A stretch of 64,000 bases of DNA from Betaproteobacteria bacterium Ga0074130 (GTDB lineage: Bacteria; Pseudomonadota; Gammaproteobacteria; Burkholderiales; Rhodocyclaceae). The notes below the pieces were generated by a model that saw only the letters and a list, made by a program, of their open reading frames with translations, made no database searches and was not told the DNA's origin. The stretch covers positions 1-64,000 of the forward strand of contig LNDZ01000017.1 of NCBI GenBank assembly GCA_001464495.1, given 5' to 3'. This document shows, one piece after another, positions 25,977 to 33,560 of this stretch (its first letter is position 1; every line of letters begins with the position of its first letter). The translations under genes and the position numbers were made by a program.

Positions 25977-27185
25977 ATGACCATTACCGTAATGCTTGTA
26001 GATGATTCGGCGGTAGCCCGGCAAGTGATTGCCCAAGCGCTCGCCCCAGCACCCGACATCCGTGTCATCACCACGGCAGCCAACCCTATCATCGCACTGG
26101 AAAAGATGAAGGATGAATGGCCGAATGTGATCATCCTTGACGTTGATCTGCCGCGCATGGATGGCATTACCTTCCTGAAAAAGCTGATGCTGGAGCGCCC
26201 CACCCCGGTGGTGATTTGCTCGGCCTTGAGCGACAAGGGTGCACAAAAGACCACGCTGGAGGCTATGTCGGCTGGCGCGGTGGCCGTGGTGCCCAAGCCC
26301 TACAGCAACGGCAAGCTGCAGTTCGAGGAACTGGGCCAGGCGCTGATTCAGGAAATTCGTGCCGCCAGCCGCACCACCTATATCAACCAGTTTCGCCGTA
26401 ACGGCGCAGCTGCCCCGCCGCCATCAGCACCACCACCGCGTGCTGCTGCGTCTAGTGCGGCACCTAGCAATGGCGGCAGAGAAGTCAGCAAGAACCCAGA
26501 ATCCACTTCCTCCGTGCTGGCGCAAGCCATGCAGGAGCGGCAAGCCGCCCCCAAGCTAAATGCGGATGCCATGCTGCCGGCGCCTAAGGGCACGTCGGCG
26601 CAGATGATCATGAAAACCGCGCAGCAAATTGTGGCGATTGGTATTTCCACCGGCGGCACGCAGGCGCTTGAAAAGCTGCTGCCAAAGTTACCAGCCACCT
26701 GCCCCGGCCTTGCCATCGTGCAGCACATGCCGGAAACCCTGACGGGCGCGTTTGCCAAGCGGCTGGATGAGCTGTCCACCATCACGGTGCGTGAAGCCAA
26801 AGACGGCGAGCAGATCATGCCCGGCGTGGCGCTGATTTCACCGGGCGGCAAGCACCTGATGATTCGCCGCAGCGGCGTGAGTTATTACGTGGATGTAAAA
26901 GACGGCCCGCTGGTGAACCGTCACCGCCCCTCGGTGGATGTGCTGTTCCGCTCCGCCGCGATTGCCGCGGGGCTGAATGCAACCGGCATCATCATGACCG
27001 GCATGGGCGACGACGGTGCGCGCGGGATGAAGGAAATGTTCGACTGCGGCGCGCACACCATTGCGCAGGACGAAGCCAGCTGCACGGTATTCGGCATGCC
27101 CAAAGAAGCCATCAAGCTGGGCGGCACCAAGGAAACACTGTCACTGGACATGATTGCGCAGAAGATTTCTGCGATGGGGCGCTAG
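25977..27185 (+). CDS. cheB: CheB-type protein-glutamate methylesterase
   Basis: CheB removes methyl groups from (and deamidates) chemoreceptors after phosphorylation. The 402-residue protein has a receiver domain (1-125, IILDVDLPRMDG phospho-Asp, VPKPYS lysine), a Pro/Ala linker (about 140-175) and the esterase domain (about 215-400) with catalytic serine in GISTGGTQAL, histidine in IVQHMPETLTGAF and aspartate in MTGMGDDGARG. It is isolated: no cheR, cheA or receptor gene lies near, so it may serve a receptor or alternative Che system elsewhere. Confidence 0.93.
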   Translation: MTITVMLVDDSAVARQVIAQALAPAPDIRVITTAANPIIALEKMKDEWPNVIILDVDLPRMDGITFLKKLMLERPTPVVICSALSDKGAQKTTLEAMSAGAVAVVPKPYSNGKLQFEELGQALIQEIRAASRTTYINQFRRNGAAAPPPSAPPPRAAASSAAPSNGGREVSKNPESTSSVLAQAMQERQAAPKLNADAMLPAPKGTSAQMIMKTAQQIVAIGISTGGTQALEKLLPKLPATCPGLAIVQHMPETLTGAFAKRLDELSTITVREAKDGEQIMPGVALISPGGKHLMIRRSGVSYYVDVKDGPLVNRHRPSVDVLFRSAAIAAGLNATGIIMTGMGDDGARGMKEMFDCGAHTIAQDEASCTVFGMPKEAIKLGGTKETLSLDMIAQKISAMGR

Positions 27186-27206
27186 ACGCTAGGCCCCAGT
27201 AGGCAT

Positions 27207-27224
27207 TCGGGCGTTGCCGCCCGA
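27207..27224. terminator. Hairpin between convergent cheB and rlmJ
   Basis: TCGGGCG/CGCCCGA (27207-27213 with 27218-27224, TTGC loop) lies in the 46-base gap between two convergent genes. It lacks a T-run, so the terminator call is tentative. Confidence 0.45.
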
Positions 27225-27231
27225 GCCAAAC

Positions 27232-28086
27232 TTAGCTTGCTTGCTGCTCCAGCACATAGCTTGCGCCCGGCCCTTGAGCCAGATTGTCGCGCAGCCACGG
27301 CATGACATCTTGCAGTGTTTCGTACAGCTTCCAGGGCGGATTGAGGATGACGAGACCGCTGCCGAACATGCCGACACGGCCATCTTCATCGGGCTCGCGG
27401 CCACGCACACACAGCTCGACATGCAGCCAGCCCTTGACCGGCAGGCGCTTGAGCTTTTCGGGTAATTCACGCGTTTCGCTGCGCGCTAGACACGGATACC
27501 ACAGCGCATACACGCCGGTGGCAAAGCGCTCTAGGGCATCGCGCAGGGTGTGGTGCACGTTGATGTAGTCGCGCTTGTCTTCATACGACGGATCGATCAA
27601 GACCAACCCACGGCGTGGTGGTGGCGGTAGCAGACTCTTGAGGCCAGCCAGACCATCCTCACCCTGCATCAGCACTTGACGGCCCGCAGACGCGAAGTTT
27701 TGCTCCAGCAGGCGAATGTCGGTGGTGTGCAGCTCAAACAAACGCAGCTTGTCTTGGTCGCGCAGGTGCATGTGTGCCAGCCACGGGGAGCCGGGATAGT
27801 GGCGCAGGCGGCCATCCGGATTGACGGACTGCACCGCCTCAACGTATTCGGCCACGATGCCGGGCAGATCAGTGCGCCCCCACAGGCGGGCAATGCCTTC
27901 GCGATACTCGCCCAGCTGCTTGGCGTAGCCTTCATCGAGGGCATACAGGCCAGCGCCAGCGTGGGTGTCGATCACCCAGAACGGCTTGTCCTTGCCTTGC
28001 ATTTGCTTGATCAGCTGCAACAGCACGGTATGCTTGAGGACATCGGCATGGTTGCCGGCATGAAAGGCGTGGCGATAACTGAGCAT
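27232..28086 (-). CDS. rlmJ: 23S rRNA (adenine-2030-N6)-methyltransferase RlmJ
   Basis: The protein (284 residues from ATG 28086) begins with the diagnostic MLSYRHAFHAGNHADVLKHT and has DTHAGAGLYAL (SAM site), YPGSPWLA and the catalytic motif VLIDPSYEDKRDY. E. coli RlmJ has DPPY at the catalytic motif, so the serine at the third position is a small variation, not a loss. It methylates A2030 of 23S rRNA. A longer reading from 28230 overlaps the divergent pta and was rejected. Confidence 0.94.
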   Translation of the reverse strand: MLSYRHAFHAGNHADVLKHTVLLQLIKQMQGKDKPFWVIDTHAGAGLYALDEGYAKQLGEYREGIARLWGRTDLPGIVAEYVEAVQSVNPDGRLRHYPGSPWLAHMHLRDQDKLRLFELHTTDIRLLEQNFASAGRQVLMQGEDGLAGLKSLLPPPPRRGLVLIDPSYEDKRDYINVHHTLRDALERFATGVYALWYPCLARSETRELPEKLKRLPVKGWLHVELCVRGREPDEDGRVGMFGSGLVILNPPWKLYETLQDVMPWLRDNLAQGPGASYVLEQQAS

Positions 28087-28159
28087 GGCTTGATCTGAAT
28101 CAGGACGTAAGCCCGCCATTATCCGGTAAATCGTCAGTACACACCCGTGAAAGGATTTT

Positions 28160-29107
28160 ATGCCCGCCTCATCGACCCGTACTGATCGACTCGAACGCAT
28201 GCTGGCGCCGGCTAAAAGCCAAGCCACCATGCCGGTTGCGGTGATCCATCCCTGCGATGAAGCTTCTTTGCATGGCGCCCTGCTGGCGCGCGATCATGGC
28301 CTGATTACCCCGATTTTGGTGGGTCCGGAAACGCGCATGCGCAGCGTAGCTGAACACCATGGCCTCGATCTCCATGGCTGCCGCCTGATCAATGTGCCGC
28401 ACAGCCACGCCGCCGCCGACCGTGCGGTGGCGCTGGTGAATGAGGGCAGTGCCGAGCTACTGATGAAGGGTTCACTGCATACAGACGAGCTGATGAGCGC
28501 GGTACTGGCGCGAGAGAGCGGCTTGCGTACCGATCATCGCGTCAGCCATGTGTTCTACATGGACGTACCGCTCTACCCCAAGCCGCTGCTCCTGACCGAC
28601 GCCGCCATCAACATTGCGCCAACGCTGGAAGACAAGGTGCATATCGTGCAAAACGCCATTGATTTTGCAATTGCCATGGGCATCAGTACTCCGCATGTCG
28701 CGATTCTGGCAGCGGTGGAAATCATCAACCCCAAGATGCGCGCCACGCTGGATGCGGCAGTGCTGTGCAAGATGGCCGATCGTGGGCAGATCCGTGGTGG
28801 GATACTCGATGGTCCGCTGGCCTTTGATAACGCCATCTCCAGTGAGGCTGCAGAGCGCAAGCGAATCTGTTCACCAGTGTCAGGCCATGCAGATATCCTG
28901 CTGGCGCCAGATATCGAGTCGGCCAACATGCTGGCCAAACAGCTGGAATATTTGGCCGATACGATTACCGCTGGCGTGGTGCTGGGCGCACGTGTGCCCA
29001 TCATCCTCACCTCTCGCGCTGACAGTGCCGAGACACGGCTGGCATCGGCGGCGATTGCCGTGCGCTATGCACAGGCGTTGCAGCAAGCCTGGAGTCGATC
29101 ATCATAG
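28160..29107 (+). CDS. Phosphate acetyl/butyryltransferase (short Ptb-type)
   Basis: The 315-residue protein belongs to the single-domain phosphate acetyl/butyryltransferase family. Conserved segments: LITPILVGPE, LLMKGSLHTDELM, FYMDVPLYPKPLLLTDAAIN, EDKVHIVQNAI, ILDGPLAFDNAIS and DILLAPDIESANMLAK. It exchanges acyl-CoA with acyl-phosphate; whether acetyl or butyryl cannot be read. A good AAAGGA Shine-Dalgarno precedes ATG 28160. The stop overlaps the start region of the kinase gene, so the pair converts acyl-CoA to acid plus ATP. Confidence 0.92.
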   Translation: MPASSTRTDRLERMLAPAKSQATMPVAVIHPCDEASLHGALLARDHGLITPILVGPETRMRSVAEHHGLDLHGCRLINVPHSHAAADRAVALVNEGSAELLMKGSLHTDELMSAVLARESGLRTDHRVSHVFYMDVPLYPKPLLLTDAAINIAPTLEDKVHIVQNAIDFAIAMGISTPHVAILAAVEIINPKMRATLDAAVLCKMADRGQIRGGILDGPLAFDNAISSEAAERKRICSPVSGHADILLAPDIESANMLAKQLEYLADTITAGVVLGARVPIILTSRADSAETRLASAAIAVRYAQALQQAWSRSS

Positions 29108-30141
29108 CCACCGCTACCTTAATCCTCAACGCGGGCTCGTCCACGCTCAAGTACGCGCTCTACGATGCGCCATTGACTGTTCTGCAATCTGGCAAAGTGG
29201 AACACGACGGCAGCGCAGCGTGCTTCAATGCCGCGCTGAGTGACCTGCTCGATCGCTTCACAGAATACCGGATCACATCGGTGGGCCATCGTGTGGTGCA
29301 TGGTGGCAGCGATTACGCCGCCCCGGTGTTACTGGATGCGCGCCATATTGATGCCCTACGCCAGCTTACGCCGCTGGCGCCCCTGCACCAGCCGCACAAT
29401 CTGGCTGGGATTGATGCCATCAGCCGTCTGCTGCCGAATGTGCCGCAAGTGGCGTGCTTTGATACAGCCTTCCATCACGACCAGCCGCCGCTGGCACAAC
29501 GTCTTGGGCTGCCGCGCGAGATGCACGATGCGGGCATTCGCCATTACGGTTTTCATGGTCTGTCCTACGAATACATCGCCAGCCAGCTGCCGGTGCATCT
29601 GGGTGCCCTGGCAGATGGCCGTGTGATCGTGGCGCATTTGGGTAGCGGCGCTTCTTTGTGCGCTCTGCACGAACGCCGCAGCGTGGCAACGACCATGGGC
29701 TTTTCCACGCTGGATGGGCTGCTGATGGCGACGCGCTGCGGCACCCTTGACCCGGGGGTGCTGCTCTACCTGATGCAGACGCGTGGCATGGATGCCGCTG
29801 CACTGAGCACACTGCTGTATGAGCAATCAGGATTGCTTGGTGTGTCTGGCATCTCGGGGGACATTCGCACCCTGCTGGCCGCTGACACCCCAACGGCGCG
29901 CGAAGCGATTGCGCTGTTTTGTTACCGCGTATGCCGCGAAGTCGGCTCGTTGGCGGCGGCACTGGGTGGTGTCGATGCGCTGGTCTTCACCGGTGGCATT
30001 GGGGAACACGCGCATACGATCCGCAAACGCATCTGCGCAGACTTGGGCTGGCTCGGATCGGACTTGCGCGTTCTCACGCTCCCCACGGATGAGGAGTGTG
30101 TAATCGCGCAACACACCGAACGGCTATGCAAACACGCATAA
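29104..30141 (+). CDS. ackA: Acetate/acyl kinase with non-standard start codon
   Basis: All main acetate-kinase motifs are present: LNAGSSTLKYAL, GHRVVHGG, LAPLHQPHNLAG, CFDTAFH, HYGFHGLSYEY, HLGSGASLCA, ATRCGTLDPG and FTGGIGEHA. The N-terminal NAGSS motif lies upstream of the first usual start (TTG 29173). In this frame, back to a stop at 29020, there is no ATG, GTG or TTG. Candidates are ATA 29104, which overlaps the pta stop as ATAG, or ATC 29101; GGAG at 29091-29094 suits either. The protein would be 345 residues, shorter than the usual 400. Start coordinate is uncertain. Confidence 0.85.
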   Translation: MATATLILNAGSSTLKYALYDAPLTVLQSGKVEHDGSAACFNAALSDLLDRFTEYRITSVGHRVVHGGSDYAAPVLLDARHIDALRQLTPLAPLHQPHNLAGIDAISRLLPNVPQVACFDTAFHHDQPPLAQRLGLPREMHDAGIRHYGFHGLSYEYIASQLPVHLGALADGRVIVAHLGSGASLCALHERRSVATTMGFSTLDGLLMATRCGTLDPGVLLYLMQTRGMDAAALSTLLYEQSGLLGVSGISGDIRTLLAADTPTAREAIALFCYRVCREVGSLAAALGGVDALVFTGGIGEHAHTIRKRICADLGWLGSDLRVLTLPTDEECVIAQHTERLCKHA

Positions 30142-30258
30142 ACTGAATGTCAGGGTTGAACTGATATGATTTGCACAGACGCACCATTAATTCTGGCAGG
30201 CCCATCAATTCCATTTGACCCGCCGCTAATCGCGGCATGAAGCAAGACAAGGAGCGGC

Positions 30259-33186
30259 ATGTCAGCACACCCCTTGCAACGCTGGTTTGTCGAGTCGGCC
30301 ATCATCGTGGCGGCTTACGTGGTAACTGCGCTCGCCGTGATGCAGACGCATTCCAGCCCCGGTGGCGCGAATCTTTTATGGCTGCCGGCAGGGATTGCCC
30401 TTGCTGCCGCACTGCTGCGCGGCTGGCAAGCGCTTCCCGCTATTTTCATTGCTGCCGCCAGCCTGCACTTTTACGCTCTCTTCTCCGGCGCTCCCTCTTC
30501 CCTGCAGGCAACTGCAACTACCGTTGTTACCTCGCTTGGGTCTACCTTCCAAGCGTGGCTAACTGCATGGCTGCTGCATAAATGGACCCGCAATTTACAC
30601 ATCACCACGGTTGCTGATGCCATACGTTTCCTCTGTGCCACCTCGGCTGGCGCGACCATCGCAGCAAGCATTGGTACGCTGGGGCTCCTGGCACAACATA
30701 AGATCGGGACAGACACCACCACCTTGACCTGGCTGACATGGTGGGTCGGCGACCTGACCGGCATGCTAGTCGCCGCGCCGATCATCCTTGTAGCGCGTAG
30801 CTGGCGGCGGGGGCGGCGCGACTGGAGCTTGCTATCGCTGCCCATCATTGGCATTGGCTGCAGCTTCACGTTGACCACTGCCTTTATCATCAAGCATCTC
30901 GACAATAATGCGGCCGTGCGCGACTTCACTGCCACCAGCCGGGCCATGGGCGAAAACCTGCAACGCAATATCGACTTTGCCTTGCATGACCTGATGGCGG
31001 CCAATGCGGTGTTCTACAACGTCGAGCTTGATCCGCTTGAGTTCCACAATTTCGCCAAGCAATTAAAGCGCGGCAACCCGCTGATCCGCACCTACACCTG
31101 GTCGCCGCGCGTTTTGGATAAAGATCTCGCAAGGTTCGAGCGACAAGCCGAGAAAGTACTGAAGCGCCCTTTCCGCGTATTTGATGTTGATGAACACATG
31201 CGCCCAATTGCAAGAAAGGAACGGGCCGAGTACTTCCCGATATTTATGGCAGAGCCGCTGGAGATCAGAAGCGTTGCGGGTGCCAATCTAGTTTCTCAGC
31301 CCAATCGGGCGGCCGCAATTGCCTTGGCGCGTAGTACAGGCCGCCCACAGGCGGCAGGCATGCTCAACATGATGGTGGGGACCCCGGCAATCCCGATTTA
31401 CTGGCCTGTTTATGCCAATGAGTATCGACAGGATTCGGGGGTCAGCGACGCTGATGATCTGCGCGGCTTTGTCAGTATCACGATTGAAGTTGCAAAGCTC
31501 ACTGAGGCAACGTTCAAGCCTTATGAATCAGGGGCCATGGACATCTGGCTGATCGATGCAACGGGTGAAGAAAAAGCTGAGCTGATCTACGGACATGCAC
31601 AGCGAAAAACTGAGGCACTGTCCGCTCCAGATCTGGAGCTTCTGAAGCGTAAAACGCATTTCATCAGCACGCATGATGTTGCTGGTCGAAACTGGCTACT
31701 GGTATCTCGGCCTGCTGCAGAACACAATGCACTGCAGGCAAATGGGCAGTTCATCGGCATCTTGCTCAGCGGCTTCGGTCTAACCTTTGCACTGGCGATT
31801 TACATGATCGGTCGCCAGCGCAGTGAGGATGCCCTGCGCGCACGCGATGAGCGGCTAATGAGCCAAAACGCCATCCTGACCCAGGTCGCTCGTTTCGGGA
31901 TGGCGCAGGGGCAAGATATTGAAGGGCACCTACGGGAATTGATTGCCACTTCGGCCGGAACCCTCCGTGTCGAGCGCGTTAGCCTCTGGCTAGCTGAAGA
32001 CAATGGCAAGCGCCTACGTTGTCAGATTTTATTCACACGCAGTACAGGCGAGTTCTCTAGTGGCATGACAATTGATGCCGCCGACGTGCCCAACTACTTC
32101 CTTGCGTTGAACGAAGGTCGCGGCTTTGCTGCTGATGATGCACAGAACGATCCGCGCACATCGGAATTCACGGAACATTACCTCCGCCCGCTGGGTATCA
32201 CCTCGATGCTAGATGTGCCAGTGCGTATCGGCGGTAAGTCAGCAGGGGTGGTGTGCCATGAACATGTCGGCACACCGCGAACATGGGCGGCGGATGAGAA
32301 AAACTTTGCGGCCTCGATTGGTGATTTAGCATCTTTGGTGCTGGAAAGTGCAGGGCGCCAGCAAGCCGAAAAGGCCCTTCAAGACTCCTATCAGGCGCTA
32401 GAGCGCAAGGTGGAAGATCGAACCGAAGAGCTGCGTAAAGCGAACGAACGTTTGCGCCAGCTAGACCAGCTCAAGTCGATGTTCATCGCCTCAATGTCAC
32501 ATGAGCTACGCACTCCACTCAACTCGATCATCGGCTTCACGGGTGTTGTGCTGCAGGGTATTTCCGGTGAGGTAAACGACAAACAACGCGATCACCTGCA
32601 GCGCGTCTATGGATCGGCACGACATCTGCTAGCACTGATTACGGATGTAATCGACATCTCCAAAATCGAAGCGGGTTATGCCGACACTTATTTAGAGACG
32701 TTCTCGCTCAATCTATTGATCGAAGAAGCCGCGGCCACTATTCAGCCGCAACGCATCGACAAGGGACTGGGTATCGAAATTCACGCGATTGAAAAGATCG
32801 ACGTGCACACTGACCGACAACGCCTGCTGCAGGCAATGCTGAATCTGCTTAGCAATGCCGTTAAATACTCTGAGCATGGGACGATACACATCAATCTGCT
32901 GGAGGCCGGCGAACGAATTGGGATTGAGGTTGTTGATAGCGGTATCGGCATTACGCCTGAAGCCATGAGCAAACTGTTCCAGCCGTTCGAGCGCATCGAT
33001 ACGCACTTGCGCATTAAGACACCGGGCACCGGGCTGGGGCTATATTTGACGCGTAAGATCATGACTGACCTGCTACATGGCGATATTGAAGCGCACAGCA
33101 CACCGGGCAAGGGCAGTATCTTTAGATTGTGGATTCCGCATACACTGTCGATAGACAGCAGCGGCACGCATGAAGGAAATGTATGA
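30259..33186 (+). CDS. MASE1-CHASE-GAF sensor histidine kinase
   Basis: The 975-residue membrane kinase has a MASE1 membrane region (about 1-190, LLWLPAGIALAAALLRGW), a periplasmic CHASE domain (about 220-410), another membrane helix (about 495-515), a GAF domain (about 540-690), a coiled coil (about 700-735), HisKA with phospho-accepting His748 in SMSHELRTPLNSI and a HATPase domain (N-box NLLSNAVKYS, G-boxes DSGIGIT and GTGLGLYLT). No receiver is attached; that role falls to the gene that overlaps its end (ATGA). Ligand unknown; CHASE domains bind small extracellular molecules. Confidence 0.92.
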   Translation: MSAHPLQRWFVESAIIVAAYVVTALAVMQTHSSPGGANLLWLPAGIALAAALLRGWQALPAIFIAAASLHFYALFSGAPSSLQATATTVVTSLGSTFQAWLTAWLLHKWTRNLHITTVADAIRFLCATSAGATIAASIGTLGLLAQHKIGTDTTTLTWLTWWVGDLTGMLVAAPIILVARSWRRGRRDWSLLSLPIIGIGCSFTLTTAFIIKHLDNNAAVRDFTATSRAMGENLQRNIDFALHDLMAANAVFYNVELDPLEFHNFAKQLKRGNPLIRTYTWSPRVLDKDLARFERQAEKVLKRPFRVFDVDEHMRPIARKERAEYFPIFMAEPLEIRSVAGANLVSQPNRAAAIALARSTGRPQAAGMLNMMVGTPAIPIYWPVYANEYRQDSGVSDADDLRGFVSITIEVAKLTEATFKPYESGAMDIWLIDATGEEKAELIYGHAQRKTEALSAPDLELLKRKTHFISTHDVAGRNWLLVSRPAAEHNALQANGQFIGILLSGFGLTFALAIYMIGRQRSEDALRARDERLMSQNAILTQVARFGMAQGQDIEGHLRELIATSAGTLRVERVSLWLAEDNGKRLRCQILFTRSTGEFSSGMTIDAADVPNYFLALNEGRGFAADDAQNDPRTSEFTEHYLRPLGITSMLDVPVRIGGKSAGVVCHEHVGTPRTWAADEKNFAASIGDLASLVLESAGRQQAEKALQDSYQALERKVEDRTEELRKANERLRQLDQLKSMFIASMSHELRTPLNSIIGFTGVVLQGISGEVNDKQRDHLQRVYGSARHLLALITDVIDISKIEAGYADTYLETFSLNLLIEEAAATIQPQRIDKGLGIEIHAIEKIDVHTDRQRLLQAMLNLLSNAVKYSEHGTIHINLLEAGERIGIEVVDSGIGITPEAMSKLFQPFERIDTHLRIKTPGTGLGLYLTRKIMTDLLHGDIEAHSTPGKGSIFRLWIPHTLSIDSSGTHEGNV

Positions 33187-33560
33187 CAACGCAGACAGCA
33201 CTGGTGATCGAAGACAACGAGAACAACATGGAGCTGATCACCTTCATTCTTGAGGCCTATGGCTATCGCACCCTGCGTGCTATGACCGGTCAGGCGGGTA
33301 TCGACATGGCACTGTCAAATCAGCCTGACTTTGTGCTGCTCGACATCCAGCTGCCGGACATGGATGGTTCTGAAGCGCTGAAGGCTATTCGCGCTGCAGA
33401 AGCCGGTCGCAAATTGCCAGTGATTGCTGTCACGTCCTACGCCATGTCTGGCGACCGTGAACGCTTGCTTGCTGCGGGCTGCAACGGCTACATCGAAAAG
33501 CCGATCGACCCGCTCCTGATCATCAATCAGGTGCAGGGCATTCTGAGTCAACGGCCATGA
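33183..33560 (+). CDS. Single-domain response regulator (CheY/DivK-like)
   Basis: This 125-residue receiver has acidic pocket VIEDNENN, phospho-Asp in VLLDIQLPDMDG, switch Thr in VIAVTSYAMSGDRE and the lysine in GYIEKPIDP. The layout ENNMELITFILEAYGY is typical of DivK-like receivers. It is translationally coupled to the kinase before it (4-nt overlap) and to the c-di-GMP protein after it (ATGA), so it probably relays phosphate between them. Confidence 0.93.
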   Translation: MTTQTALVIEDNENNMELITFILEAYGYRTLRAMTGQAGIDMALSNQPDFVLLDIQLPDMDGSEALKAIRAAEAGRKLPVIAVTSYAMSGDRERLLAAGCNGYIEKPIDPLLIINQVQGILSQRP

